NCBI GenBank assembly: GCA_977006965.1
Contig: OZ345353.1
Span: 992,001-1,056,000 of the forward strand
DNA: 64,000 nucleotides
Direction: 5' to 3'
Origin: Phymatolithon calcareum
Taxonomy: Eukaryota > Rhodophyta > Florideophyceae > Hapalidiales
Within the stretch, counting starts at the first letter, position 1. The number at the start of each line of letters is the position of its first letter. Both the position numbers and the translations under genes were made by a program. This document shows, piece after piece, positions 1-9,780 of the stretch. Below the pieces are notes generated by a model. The model searched no databases and was not told where the DNA came from. It saw only the letters and a program-made list of their open reading frames with translations.

Positions 1-231
1 TTCCTCATAAATCGATAGACATGGAAAGTAGTATATAAAGCTTAAAGTTGCTGGCGATTGTTCAAGCTGCTAAGACATTGCGGACTGAAAAGTCAAATGC
101 CGTAGATCGGGATGCAGATTTGCTGCGTACTAGTCGCTGTCCTTTCTTGTAGAAGGTGGACTTCATAGATTCATCTGCGGGATCACCTTTCTTCTACAGT
201 TCCATTGCAGTGAACCATCTTCTCACGCGCC

Positions 232-1601
232 ATGCTACATCACTTTTATGCCGATTTCACAACTCGCGAACACATGCGGGATATCTTGTTGCCGGGAAGT
301 ACAGGCTACGATGGCGCACGTCATTTCTGGAACGCAAGGTTTGACAGGAGTCCATCGCTCATCGCCAGGTGCAGTGCAGTTTCCGACGTAGTGAAGATAG
401 TCCGATTGTCCAGAAAGCTGGGCTTGCCACAGCTGTGCGTAGTGGTAGCCACGACCTCTCTGGTCGCTCCGTCATTAGAAACGAAGTATCCGTTGACTTG
501 TCGCAAATGCAGGGTATATCCGTCAACACGTTAAAGGGCACTGTGCGCGTTCAGGCCGGCGTTCGCTGGCGGGAGCTCCAAAAAGCAGTCCAGGCCGAGA
601 GGTTTGCTGTCGGTGGACCGTTGGATTCGAATGTTACTGTCTCAGGCTATGGTCTTGGCGGTGGCCTTAATATTGTCATGCGACTCAATGGTCTTGTTTG
701 TGATAATATCGTGTCTCTTGACGTTGTCACTGCAGCTGGAAAGCTAATTCAAGTCAACGAGAGGAGACACCCGGAGCTGTTCTGGGCAATGCGCGGTGCT
801 GGCGAAAACTTTGGAGTGGTTACATCGATCGAATACCAAATGTATCCCATACGGACCGTCCTTGCCGGAAACGTGGTGTGGAGTCTTGGTGCCAGTCCGC
901 GCCAACGCGCTCGAGAGATCCTCAACTTCCTACGCGACTACAATCTCGCTGTGCCAGACGCCGTCACGACATTCACTTTTCTTTCGAGCGATGCTTCGAG
1001 TGGTCCCTCCAGCACCATCTGGATGTGCTACACCAGCGACATCGCGAATGGACAAGATGTCCTCCGCCCACTCCGTACATTCGGTTCGCCGACCACCGAC
1101 GATGTGCGCGAAGTCGCGTACGAAGAGCAGCAAACACGCCTTGATTTCATCGTGCCGGACGGAAGATATTATTACTATCGCACGCAGCTCTTGAAGAAAC
1201 TTGACAATGCCACACTTGGCGCGCTTGTGGACCGTTATGTGGAAAATGCCGTCCCCGACCTGTTCATCGTCCTTGAGCACTTTGGTGGCGCCATCGCCCG
1301 TGTTCCGGATGAGACCACCGCGTTTGCCGGTCGAGACGCTGACTACTGTCTCCTCATCGGAGGTGGAACCGACACTGCAGCTGATATTGAACGACTAAGC
1401 CCTGTAATCCGCTCACTTGGCGAAACAATGGCTCCTTTTGCCACTGGGAGGGCGTATATCAATTACCTCGACAGCGACCATTTGCAGCGCGTACCTTCTG
1501 CATATGGTATGCAGCGATATAAGCGCCTTCAATTAATTAAGAGCAAGTACGACCCGAAAAATATATTCCGGTTCAGCCAAAGCATATCGCCTGCTCAGTA
1601 G
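232..1601 (+). CDS. FAD-linked oxidoreductase, berberine-bridge-enzyme-like, with one frameshift
   Basis: The protein matches the FAD_binding_4 plus BBE family: secreted or cytosolic flavin oxidases acting on sugars or alkaloid/polyketide-like alcohols. The first frame (from the ATG at 232) carries the family's N-terminal LLPG..GYD..R..WN..FDR.P motif. The second frame (open 369-1601) carries RSGSHDLSGRS, with the His expected to bind FAD covalently (codon 450-452), then GYGLGGGL, GLVCDN, HPELFWAMRGAGENFGVVTS, and the C-terminal BBE strand YINYLD...RYKRLQLIKSKYDPKNIF. The cysteine of bicovalent plant enzymes is not at its usual place, so single His flavinylation is likely. The two frames switch near 430, just after the GLP motif; one base appears missing, as a mutation or a sequence error. 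Joined length of about 455 codons equals the family norm. It has no introns and resembles bacterial members, so transfer from bacteria is possible. The substrate cannot be predicted. Confidence 0.85.
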
Positions 1602-1987
1602 CCGATTTGCGAATTTAAATTCGTTTTCTGCCCGTCTGTGTTTCTGTGGAGCACGACTGGACAGTGAGGGGACCGATCAACATGGCCCGAGCTATTGAAG
1701 AGATACTACGTAGTTCTGATTAAGACAACTGATGTTTCGAGTCTAGTAGAACAATAAGATAGGTGCCGACATTCCTCAAGTTGGGACGTACCTTCTCAAT
1801 AAATCCACTTAATTACTATACACGTCATTTCTGCGATCCTGAACTCAGTACTACATGGCTAGAATGAATACACCAGTTTCACTGACCGTCTGCAGTACTA
1901 TAAGGAGCACCAATGGCAACCGTTCTGTCGATATTTTCAACGTCCCAGCGTCTTTTGCACAACGATGCGATCAACGGAAGTTGAACA
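1602..1987. other. intergenic stretch with a LINE-D tail
   Basis: No gene is seen. About 1760-1815 reads as the plus-strand 3' tail of the LINE-D family (GTGCCGAC..CCTCAAGTTGGGAC..TACCTTCTCAATAAATCCAC); the same tail occurs in minus orientation near 2964, 9778 and 12800. Confidence 0.5.
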
Positions 1988-2174
1988 AGAAAGGTAGATT
2001 TTTATTTAAAAATTACCAACGCATCTGCTGACGCTTGGGGCAACTTTCCTAGGGCCAAGAGGTTTTAGCTTGATTCTGTATATAGAAGAGTTTCTTTTCT
2101 TGTTGGTGAAACACGATTCAGTGGACCACAAAAACCCACCTCTGGTCTCCTTCGGGACCTCGAGGGGGAAAATT
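1988..2174 (-). mobile_element. SINE-B short retroposon
   Basis: This is a copy of a short retroposon repeated through the window. On the minus strand it begins near CCCCCTCGAGGTCC and ends ...CAGATGCGTTGGTAATTTTTAAATAAAAATC. Other copies lie at 9321-9586, 11033-11110, 25061-25144, 32296-32486, 33305-33470, 55480-55620 and 55750-56020. I found no convincing TSD here; its 5' end abuts the TA-flanked transposon at 2189. Confidence 0.6.
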
Positions 2175-2630
2175 TCAACGAACGCATATTTTCAGTCTCA
2201 CTAATTCTCGCGTCTTTGTCACTAGTCGCGAAAAAGACATTTCAGCGTCACTAATGTGAAAAACAGTGCCTTGGTGTCTCTATTTTCCAAAAATGGCATC
2301 TCGCTGTCACTAATCTTCCAAACGGATCGACCATGTTACTAAAAATTACAGAACAAGCTAGAAATGTACAATTTTCGGGAAATAGTTATTAATAGGTTTG
2401 TAGAATCTATATGATAGGCATCGGGTGGTAATGTTTACCTTTATAATGGTCTAATCACCACAAAGTCGAATTGGCTCATAACGTGGATAAATCGGGCCAA
2501 AGAGAAACTTTTGCAGCAGTGTTCTGTGGTCAATGGCAAAGAGCTTAAGCTCTCGCAAAACCGCAGGCATGATTACTGGCTCTGAACGGTCAACGTAATG
2601 CAATAAGCTCAAGTTTTCGTCGGCAATGAT

Positions 2631-2670
2631 CTGCTCCATAAAACTGAAGGCCTGCAGTTTTATGGAGCAG
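2631..2670. repeat. hairpin inside the TA-flanked transposon
   Basis: CTGCTCCATAAAACTG at 2631-2646 is the exact reverse complement of 2655-2670, with an 8-nt loop. Confidence 0.8.
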
Positions 2671-2963
2671 AATATTCCCGATGAAATCTTTAGCTCCAGC
2701 TAAATTAAGGTGCTATAAGATGGCAAACTGTACCAGTGGTTAACGTACACCTCGACCAGCTTCATATCGATAGCAGTCGCGAGAATTTCCTTGCTTGGCG
2801 AGAATTTCCCGGTTTCTCGGATGTCCCATTCTTTTGTGTTGGAGTGAGTAGTGCTTTCTGCAAGTGCCGAGGCATGAATAGTACTGTATCTGCACCAGCA
2901 GCAGGCTCTCTATGCGGCCGTAATCACGACTGCATTCAGAAATGCATTCACATTCAGCATTCG

Positions 2964-3287
2964 TAATTTAGAGAATTTATTGAGAAGGTACCATGTGTCC
3001 CAACTTGAGGACAGTCGGCACCTTTCTAATCGCATTATACTAGCATCAAGCTTTGTCAGTTACCTTATTCAGAATTACAAAGTATCACGTCAATTGCTCC
3101 CGCCACTTCATTCTCTTCGGTAGGGGTCCATGTGGGCTTCTTCAGGGTTCTGCTGAGCGTACCAATTGCCCATGCTCCTTGCCTACCCATTTCTTCAATC
3201 AACTTCGTTGGGTTCCTAGGGAAGTGTCCTAAAAACCATCTTGCGAAAAGAATTCTGTGTCTGCTTTCTTTCATCCTCGTTGCCACG
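2964..3287 (-). mobile_element. LINE-D fragment, 5'-truncated, TSD TTCAGCATTCG
   Basis: An 11-bp TSD (2953-2963 and 3288-3298) bounds it. The minus strand encodes a LINE C-terminus (MKESRHRILFARWF.GHFPRNPTKLIEEMG) also seen at 10114-10554, followed by the LINE-D tail ending CCTTCTCAATAAATTC. Confidence 0.8.
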
Positions 3288-3549
3288 TTCAGCATTCGAT
3301 ATGTGTAGTATAACGAAAATCTATTCACATGATCGGCATTGATATTTCGAAAACTTTCCGAAATTATTCCCAGAGAGAATAATTGTGTCTTATTGAGTTG
3401 CTTTTAGTGACACAGAAGAGCGATTTTTAAGGATTAGTGACACTGAGCCACTGCTTCTCAGAATAGTGACACTGACGTGTTGTTTTTCAATTTCGAGACA
3501 CAGACGTGAAAATTAGTGACAGGGAAAATATTTAGCCATTTGTCATTGA

Positions 3550-3986
3550 AGTCACGTGTAGCGCTTACTCCCATTTCGGGATAATTAGCTACTTAAAGAT
3601 CCTGATGCATGTCTCCGGTTTGAATCCTCGAATATTCACTCCAAGCTACCGAAGCTTATGTATGCATCCTGCAGCATTTTGAACTCTTCCCATGGCCGTG
3701 TCGTCTGTACACCCTTGTTATTCAAGATACGAGAACCTCCAGGCTTGATGCAGTTCTCGTCCCCCAAGTAAAAAGGGTGGTTCTGAAGCCCTTTGTACTA
3801 AAGAAATTCGCTTTTTCCCGGTGTTGTGTTCTATTTCATGCCATTTTCGCTTGCCCAAATGGTCGCTATATCAAGAAGTTTCTGCATTCCTCCTCCTGTC
3901 TTCGCTTGAAGCTGAATATCATCTGCGAACAATTGCACTGGGCTGTCTGAGACGTTTCCGTCTGTCTTGGAGACGGCTTCTAGGAA
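3550..3986 (-). mobile_element. LINE-A reverse-transcriptase fragment
   Basis: It is closely similar in sequence to 51590-52028 of the large LINE-A copy and covers the palm-to-thumb part of the RT, including the codons just before the WEYALHVTP motif. It carries several small indels, so it is not coding. A palindromic AT-rich hairpin (CTTTTAAAAATATT...) follows at about 4016-4041. Confidence 0.75.
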
Positions 3987-4040
3987 AATGAGGGCCATAG
4001 TTTGTTAATGCTGCGCTTTTAAAAATATTATTTTTAAAAG

Positions 4041-4514
4041 CCTCGCATTACGATGGACATATAACAAAGGTTTCTTTAGCGGCTGCTTGCCTAAGCACAA
4101 CTCTTATCTTATGTTTGGTGTTCGTACAAATCCTTCAACCAGTACTTGATTGTTGACACCGGAGCTCAACTTCTCGTATCTTGCAACGAGGGTCATGGTG
4201 ATCGGACTATCTTCTCCAGAAATCAAACCCCTCGACAAGAAGAGCGAGACTTCAATACTCTTCGTTTATTGAAGCACAGAAGAATCGTTCAAACTAAGGC
4301 ACTCCTGAATGGAAATTCTGTACGCGGTGGATACTTTGCCATAGGCGGAAGCAGTGAGTTGCTTTTGATAAAGTGCACAATTATGAGAATTAAGTTACAA
4401 GGATACTGAATACGAATGACAATGCCCCACTCACGCGCTCTCTAGAAGAGAAGTCTAAGCATGGACTCCTAGGCATGCAAGCCCGCAGATTCGAAGTCTT
4501 GTCGATTATAGTAT
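4041..4514. other. no gene recognised
   Basis: An 87-codon plus ORF at 4146-4409 has no recognisable motif, and I do not support it as a gene. Confidence 0.3.
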
Positions 4515-4800
4515 AGGTTTTTTGCAACCGTTTAGCTGTTAATTTTGAAAGCCCTCATTAACACTCCTAACATTGTACGGGAGAAGCTTTTCGTAACTTG
4601 TTCATTCTAGTATATCGCCTGGTCCCTAATGCAGGGACTCATCGTTCTCCATATTGTCAATTATGGTGACGCTGCAGAGTAGTATGGAGTCTAATGCCTT
4701 TTCCGTTCTTAACATTTCTCTGGAATCCAGTTCATTCTTTGTTAGGTTCATGCGTATGGTCTCCAGGTAGCGATCTGCTGCCGTTCCAAATGTATTTCAT
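4515..4800 (-). mobile_element. LINE-C 3' fragment
   Basis: The minus strand encodes the LINE C-terminal module ...EKALDSILL.S..IIDNMENDESLH-stop, homologous to the LINE-E ending ...EKALDELLLFSKT..RMENEESLY. The 3' tail then reads ...GAACAAGTTACGAAAAGC...GTTGCAAAAAA. Other copies are at 26506-26595 (tail only) and 33620-33865. Confidence 0.65.
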
Positions 4801-5379
4801 ATTAGCGTCGTGCTCACTTCAGGGAACCTGCTGCTTGCGTATTTTATGGCCAGCTGTCGATGTATCACCTTGGCAAGCCTGGGGATGGCCGGAATATCAT
4901 CCGGTTTGTCGTACGGTACTATAGTATAGGTGTCTGGTTCTCAACTGGTTGTTAAAAGGCACCTTGACTTCTAATCATAGTTCCTTTCTTCGAAAGCCTC
5001 AACTTGGAGTAACGGGACAGATTTTGTGAGAGTCTCTAAGCTAAAGCCATCTGGCTAGTCAAGACGTCCCTGATTCATATTGTCTCCAGTTGAAGCGTGA
5101 ACGTTCACTGTACGCGAAATCATACTTCTAAAATCTAGTAGCATAGCTGGAGAATATGTGACCCAGAATAGAATGAATTAAAATCTCTTGCCGTAGTAAA
5201 CCTTCTGCAAAGGAGAAATCAATAATCGTGCCCAACCAACTTTAAGATGGAAAGCTAAAATATCTCTCCATTTCTTTGTCCTGCGCATTAGTCATCCATC
5301 TCTATCTACTATTACGACAAGTAAAGAGTGACGTTGTAGATCTACAAGTCTGATTGTTATTCTCCAGGGGCCGAGGAAA
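4801..5379. other. no gene recognised
   Basis: The short ORFs here are unsupported and I see no repeats. Confidence 0.3.
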
Positions 5380-6239
5380 GCGGATAAGACTAAAACAGGA
5401 ACTGAAGAGACTCCTCGACAGATGAGGCACATAGCTTATTTTTGAATGCTAACGCCGCACCCTCACATCGACTTTAGTCTTCCAACCTTATTCCAATTCC
5501 TGTATTCGGAACAGTATCGCTTCTGGCTTGTTCATGGAGCTATTCCTGTTCTCACAACTCACCCGCATGAAGCTGATTTCAACGATAGCATAAGTGCTTG
5601 GTCGAGGTATACGGCTTAATGATTAGCAGTCGATTTCGTCATGAGTTCTTGTCCGACTGGCCTTGTTTCTTGACCATTTGAGCAAGATTTGTCCAGAAAA
5701 GCGGAGGAGCTGCTTCATATCATGCTTCGTGCACCGCGTCTCCATTTCAAGAAAATTCGCCCTTGTCTTCAGCACCGTTTTGTGCCCCATGTGGACGCTC
5801 TCCATACTGAACATATGCGAGTCCGTTGTGCTGACAGTAATCTTCCTTCAAAATCGCGGACAATGCTCTTTCAATTGGCAATAAAATTGAGTTCGAAAGA
5901 GCGTTCACCAAGATGATTTTGATCACTCACTTGTTTCTATTTAATAAACTGTACGGCCATTAGAAGAGGGTTCTGACGCTATCGTCAAGCTAGTCTTTTA
6001 CCCCATCCTATGACCAAGAGTTCAAATACTTTCTGGTGAGGCATCCATGACGCACAAAAAAGTATGTACAGGATTTATCGCGTTCCATTAATGAATGCTA
6101 TTGACTAAATTAGAACTAGTGCGCAACCAAAGTACTCAATGGCAGAGGGGTTCCTCGATTTTCAGTGCAAACTGACAGTTCAGCATGCATAAGAGAAAAG
6201 GGAGTCGCTGGGCGAAGTCTCCCCGTGGTATGACCTACT

Positions 6240-6380
6240 TTTATTATTGCAATTTTTTTAATGCCCCACAGTCATACGAATATACGAGCAAGTCTTCCTC
6301 AGGTGTTACCTTCACTAGGGCGGCTCTGCTCTTATGTCTGGTGTTCTATATGAGCCCCTAGCATGTACTCGGTTGTTTTG
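6240..6380 (-). mobile_element. short tail retroposon, 12-bp TSD GTATGACCTACT
   Basis: TSDs lie at 6228-6239 and 6381-6392. PWWP unit copy 2 shows the uninterrupted site near 24780-24800. The minus strand reads ...GGTACATGCTAGGGGCTC...CCTGAGGAAG.CTT...CGTATGACTGTGGGGC.TT...; the near-identical element is at 32697-32839. It shares its last ~60 bp with LINE-E tails. Confidence 0.9.
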
Positions 6381-6445
6381 GTATGACCTACTGCGATCAC
6401 CCGACTCAGATTGGTCACGTCGCGCAAGCCTCTCTCACCACTTCG

Positions 6446-7975
6446 CTACGGTCTCCGACCTTTCTTCCACGCCGTCCAAACCAAAGAACGAGCAAGCGAC
6501 TGCAAAAAGCCTTGCTCGCGGCTCATCTCCGGTGCTCCGATGTCAAAGTCCGTGGTCGATCGCTGCGGCCAAAGCGCATCGATACCGCGACGGATCTGGT
6601 CTGCGTCATAGCCACGACTCCGAGCAAATTCGCTCGTCGCCCGCACCAATGTATCCACAGCAGATACAATCGATGCCCCTGATGAGTCCCCAGAAAGATT
6701 GCAACTTCTCTCCAGTCCGGGTCGCGCATGTAGCCACCGCGCATGGTCCTGAAGCGCGACGCGATTCTGGAGACCATGAATAATCTCACAATCATTGACT
6801 CCTGCCGCGCCCTCTTGCGCTGCAGGGTGTTCATATGTCGACGTTGTTGCTCTGCGCACCGGCGGAGAGGCATCGTTGGGCACGGCGCCACGACCTCTGA
6901 ATAAGCGTGACCCGGCGTCGTTCTCGTTCGCACTTCTTGCTCTCACGTTTGCCAAGCTGCACGATATCTCCTCTTGCGTCCGAGATACATTGGAATTGTT
7001 GTCTCGAATCTGTTCATTGCTCTGGCTGATCTGAGCACTTCGCCGCGTATTGTTCCCAACTCCATGCTCACTACCCGAACTCGAACATCTTTCATCTACA
7101 CCTAACTTGATTTGGACCCGTTCCATGTCCATCCGAAGAGCAAATGGATTCGCGACTTTTTCTTTTGCAGGAGGTGACAAAGTCGATGGAAGTTCATTGT
7201 GTCCCCACTTTTCATGGCTGTTCGATGTGCCCCGCTGTTTTCGCTTGTTTTTCGAGAGTTTAGGTCTCGGCTTGAAGGAATCGAACACTCTTAGGTGTGG
7301 TGTGGCCTTCTTTCGTTTTCGAGGATGATGATGCACGATACTTGCATCACTCTTCTCTGAAGGCTGTTCATTGGTTTTTGTTTGCATAAAAATTTCCATG
7401 TCATAGCTCTGCGTGGACGGATCGCTCGGCTCGAGTAGTTCGAATCCTGGCATGGTCTTATTCTTGTACAGCAAATGGTAGAATGGCTCTGTATTTCGCC
7501 CTTCTTCTTTCGACGTGGGGAAGTCATAATATTTGTTTGCGCTTCGCGAACCGATGTTTGGAGTATGAACGAACTCTAGAGCAGCGCTAGTGAGGTTGGC
7601 ACTGTACTCGCACAACGGTCTAGTGATGACTGGCGTTCCGAGAAACTCTTGGGCAAGCCGGCAAGCTTCATCAGTACCGTCAAGATACTTATGGAATTTT
7701 GTGCTGGCACTATTGATTTCCGTCATTGCCTCTTGCGTCGATTGAGTGAACGGGCGCATGTCTCTAATTTTCAGCCAGGCCCCAGTGTTGTGGTTGAAAA
7801 AGAAGACCCATGTTCGTTGTTCCTTGTCTCTCCACTCAGCAGTTGTAGGACATCGTCCGACAATCGCCGGCCACCAAGGAAAGCCTGTAACACGACCAAA
7901 AACAACAACTCCAGGCCGGATACTATCACATACCTGTTGGTTCATATCTATGTTGCGTGTGCGGCAGACGGACAC
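6446..7975 (-). CDS. PWWP-domain chromatin-reader-like protein, paralogue 1
   Basis: This is a 509-residue ORF. Residues ~21-90 form a PWWP domain: PGVVVFGRVTGFPWWPAIVG, then RTWVFFFNHNTGAWLKIRDMRPF, the VFFF..H..AW strand typical of the fold. PWWP domains bind DNA and methylated H3K36, so a nuclear role is likely. A basic patch (HPRKRKKATP, near residue 220) looks like a nuclear localisation signal. The middle is low-complexity and divergent. The last ~75 residues are again conserved (FARSRGYDAD.IRRGIDALWPQRS, ending SLARSLVWTAWKKGRRP) and match no family I know. Compared with paralogue 2, most changes in this C-terminal part are silent third-position changes, which suggests past selection on the protein. 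An in-frame upstream segment (7988-8215) precedes it after a TGA. Confidence 0.8.
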   Translation of the reverse strand: MSVCRTRNIDMNQQVCDSIRPGVVVFGRVTGFPWWPAIVGRCPTTAEWRDKEQRTWVFFFNHNTGAWLKIRDMRPFTQSTQEAMTEINSASTKFHKYLDGTDEACRLAQEFLGTPVITRPLCEYSANLTSAALEFVHTPNIGSRSANKYYDFPTSKEEGRNTEPFYHLLYKNKTMPGFELLEPSDPSTQSYDMEIFMQTKTNEQPSEKSDASIVHHHPRKRKKATPHLRVFDSFKPRPKLSKNKRKQRGTSNSHEKWGHNELPSTLSPPAKEKVANPFALRMDMERVQIKLGVDERCSSSGSEHGVGNNTRRSAQISQSNEQIRDNNSNVSRTQEEISCSLANVRARSANENDAGSRLFRGRGAVPNDASPPVRRATTSTYEHPAAQEGAAGVNDCEIIHGLQNRVALQDHARWLHARPGLERSCNLSGDSSGASIVSAVDTLVRATSEFARSRGYDADQIRRGIDALWPQRSTTDFDIGAPEMSREQGFLQSLARSLVWTAWKKGRRP

Positions 7976-7987
7976 ATCCGTTGTGTT

Positions 7988-8215
7988 TCAGCCTTCGCTC
8001 GCTTTCAAGATGCAGGTTCGAGGTGTTCGTTTCGCTTTGATATATCTCGTTGAATCATTGTTTTGGGCGGCATGAAATGTTGTCCCTTCCAGTATCATTG
8101 TGCCAGTAATATTTACTGAAAATATTATTATTAGTGACCCAAGCACCCAGAATGCACGTTTATGAAGGGCGACGCCCTCCGTTGTATTGGTGACAAACTG
8201 TTTAGGCATCATCAC
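7988..8215 (-). CDS. upstream ORF in frame with PWWP paralogue 1, one membrane-like segment
   Basis: It encodes MMMPKQFVTN... with a hydrophobic stretch (LGSLIIIFSVNITGTMIL) and ends at a TGA four codons before the PWWP ORF in the same frame. In paralogue 3 the same segment is continuous with the PWWP protein because the TGA position reads as TGT. It could be the true N-terminus broken by a stop here. Alternatively it is 5' UTR with a spliced intron, since a CAG/GTGATG donor-like and an ATATTTTCAG acceptor-like sequence flank its first ~110 bases. Evidence for translation is only conservation between copies. Confidence 0.35.
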   Translation of the reverse strand: MMMPKQFVTNTTEGVALHKRAFWVLGSLIIIFSVNITGTMILEGTTFHAAQNNDSTRYIKAKRTPRTCILKASEG

Positions 8216-8391
8216 CTGTCCTGCTTGTGCGGGAGATTTTCCTGTTCTGTAATGCTACTCGCGGGCGGAGCAGAATCCCTTCGGTTGCAGCGAAGGGACG
8301 CTTCTCGAAAGGGAAACGCGGGAGGCAGAGAAGGCAGTAGGGGGAGCTATATGTTTCTCCACAAAGCTTCGTGTTGCGGCATTGAAAAAGG

Positions 8392-9120
8392 ATGCATGCA
8401 TATGTTGAGTATTTCGACGGGGAACCGCGTGAACCACTCTGCCCAACGCGAGAGGACTGGGGTCTTTTAGAGATGCCACGTCCCAAGGTCGCATCACGTG
8501 CAGGTACTTGGCAGACAAACTTGTCAAGGCCGCAAAAACGGAATGCTGCACAAGCAGCGTTAGAGAACGTTTACGTGAGAGCAGCATACTTGGATGTCAT
8601 CAGAAACTTCAATAATCTGGTAATACTGCAGCCTACCGACGGAGACTCGATGGTCCCCATTAATCACCTTGTTGCAATAGCCTGGTCTCGCTTCCAAGAA
8701 CTCAAACGGATTCTTACGGACAAGATCCTATCCCAGGATCTCCGATTACGTATCCTGCGCTCCTCTGTCCTATCAACTATCCTCTACGGTTGCGAATCAT
8801 GGAAGCTAAATGAAAATGTTCGCAAAAAAACTCAGATCAACAAGATGTTGTCCAGAACAACGGGAAGACCAATTGCCGATGAGTCTAGGGACCCCACTAT
8901 CTATGTGGTATTGTGCGCTAGAGATAAACGAAGGAGTTGGCTTGGACATATTCTTAGGATGGACGAAAGTCGCTTGGTTCGTCAAATGCTATTTCACTGC
9001 GTCCGACCAACCCCAGAGTCAAACTTTGGCCAGGCCCCGGACCTCGACTTGCAAGCAGCAGTCAAACTCGCAACAAATAGATTAGAATGGAAGAAGCTTA
9101 GGACCTCAAAGTGTTGCTAG
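8392..9120 (+). pseudogene. LINE (RTE/CR1-like) reverse-transcriptase C-terminus
   Basis: From about 8690 the frame encodes a LINE connection region: AWSRFQELKRILTDKILSQD, RLRILRSSVLSTILYGCESW, and the WLGHILRMDESRLVRQML motif. This is the post-palm region of RTE/CR1-type LINE proteins. The RT catalytic core is absent, so this is a 5'-truncated remnant. The first ~100 codons of the ORF are probably unrelated flank. Confidence 0.7.
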
Positions 9121-9149
9121 CCGCACAAAGGGAATACGCAAAATGAATG

Positions 9150-9780
9150 AATGTTTCTGCGGGAGGCCGAGGAGCTGCTTGAACAATTTTCGAAATTTTA
9201 ATTACGAAAGTTGATTTGTTGAGAAGTTACCGTGAGCCGTAACTGGAGGCAATCGGTACGTTACCAAGTGTGTAATCTGCAAATAACGTAGTATCATGTC
9301 ATTTGCTCAAGCCACGTCATCGAGCTCTTAACCATGTTTCAGACTGTTGTCAAGTAAGGACTGCTCGCAACCTGAAATTACCGCGTTCCATAGAACAGGG
9401 GAGTAATTTTCCCCTTCGAGGTCCCGAAGGAGATCATAGGTGGGTTTTTATACCCTACTACATCAACAAAAAAAAGAAACTCTTCTTTAGACAGAATCCA
9501 GCAAAAACCTCTTGGTACTAGGAAAGCTACCCCAAGCGTCAGCAGATGCGTTGGTAACTTTTAAATTAAACCAACGTTCTTCTTCTTCAAGCCACATCAT
9601 TCTCGGCGGGTTTCTAGGGAAGTGAAAAAATTATCGGCTACCGAAAGAGGACTGTATCTCCTGCCACAAGCCTTCCAGTGGACTTCAGAATGCGTTCTAC
9701 ATAAACTAACAAAAATCTGCAAACTGAACCACAGTCTTAGGAATATACGGGCAAGACCTCCTCAGGTGTAATTAATTGGA
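9150..9780. repeat. repeat K, copy 1 (interrupted)
   Basis: The sequence shares GGAG..GGAGCTGCTTGAACAATT, ...CTCAAGCCAC.TCATTCT.GGCGGG and CTGCCACAAG.CTTCCAGTG with 38535-38890. The SINE-B at 9321-9586 splits it. The family is unidentified. Confidence 0.6.
9321..9586 (+). mobile_element. SINE-B retroposon, near full length, 14-bp TSD
   Basis: The TSD TCAAGCCAC[G/A]TCAT lies at 9307-9320 and 9587-9600. Repeat K at 38690-38715 shows the empty site. The element is about 266 bp and ends ...GCGTTGGTAACTTTTAAATT plus a CTTCTTCTTCTT run. I see no clear tRNA-like A/B boxes in its 5' part. Confidence 0.85.

Larger units (their letters stand above)
2189..3528. mobile_element. DNA transposon with ~140-bp inverted repeats, TA target site
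   Basis: The two ends are imperfect inverted repeats: the left end (from 2189) and the reverse complement of the right end (to 3528) align as TTTTC..TNTCACTAATT.TC.CGTCT.TGTC and continue for about 140 bp. Both ends are full of the subterminal repeat TGTCACTAA. A TA dinucleotide flanks both ends (2187-2188 and 3529-3530), as in Tc1/mariner-like or related elements. No transposase is visible, so this is probably non-autonomous. A 16-bp-stem hairpin lies at 2631-2670 and a LINE-D fragment is inserted at 2964-3287. A small minus ORF at 2451-2639 has no recognisable similarity. Confidence 0.65.
5380..8225 (-). repeat. PWWP duplicated unit, copy 1
   Basis: Homology to copy 2 (22985-25750, opposite strand) runs from about 8225, upstream of the gene, to about 5380, roughly 0.9 kb beyond its stop. 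Copies 1 and 2 therefore form a widely spaced inverted duplication. Copy 1 carries a 141-bp retroposon at 6240-6380 that copy 2 lacks. In return, copy 1 keeps the empty site (near 5929-5945) of the SINE-B tail present in copy 2. Confidence 0.85.

Noticed and set aside
1-231. N-terminal extension of the FAD oxidase (ORF from 156)
   Set aside because: The 156 frame differs from the frame carrying family motifs; the ATG at 232 already precedes the first conserved block.
420-450. Intron explaining the frame change in the FAD oxidase
   Set aside because: The protein motifs are contiguous across the change, leaving no room for an intron; a one-base lesion or error fits better.
2189-3528. CACTA (En/Spm) transposon
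   Set aside because: CACTAA occurs many times, but end homology extends outward beyond the first CACTA to TTTTC next to TA, and no 3-bp TSD fits.
5600-5920. Coding ORFs in the 3' part of the PWWP unit (both strands)
   Set aside because: The stretch is conserved between copies 1 and 2, but frames are not maintained between them; treated as non-coding flank.
8255-8587. 110-codon minus ORF next to PWWP copy 1
   Set aside because: It overlaps a plus frame and is not conserved at copies 2 or 3.
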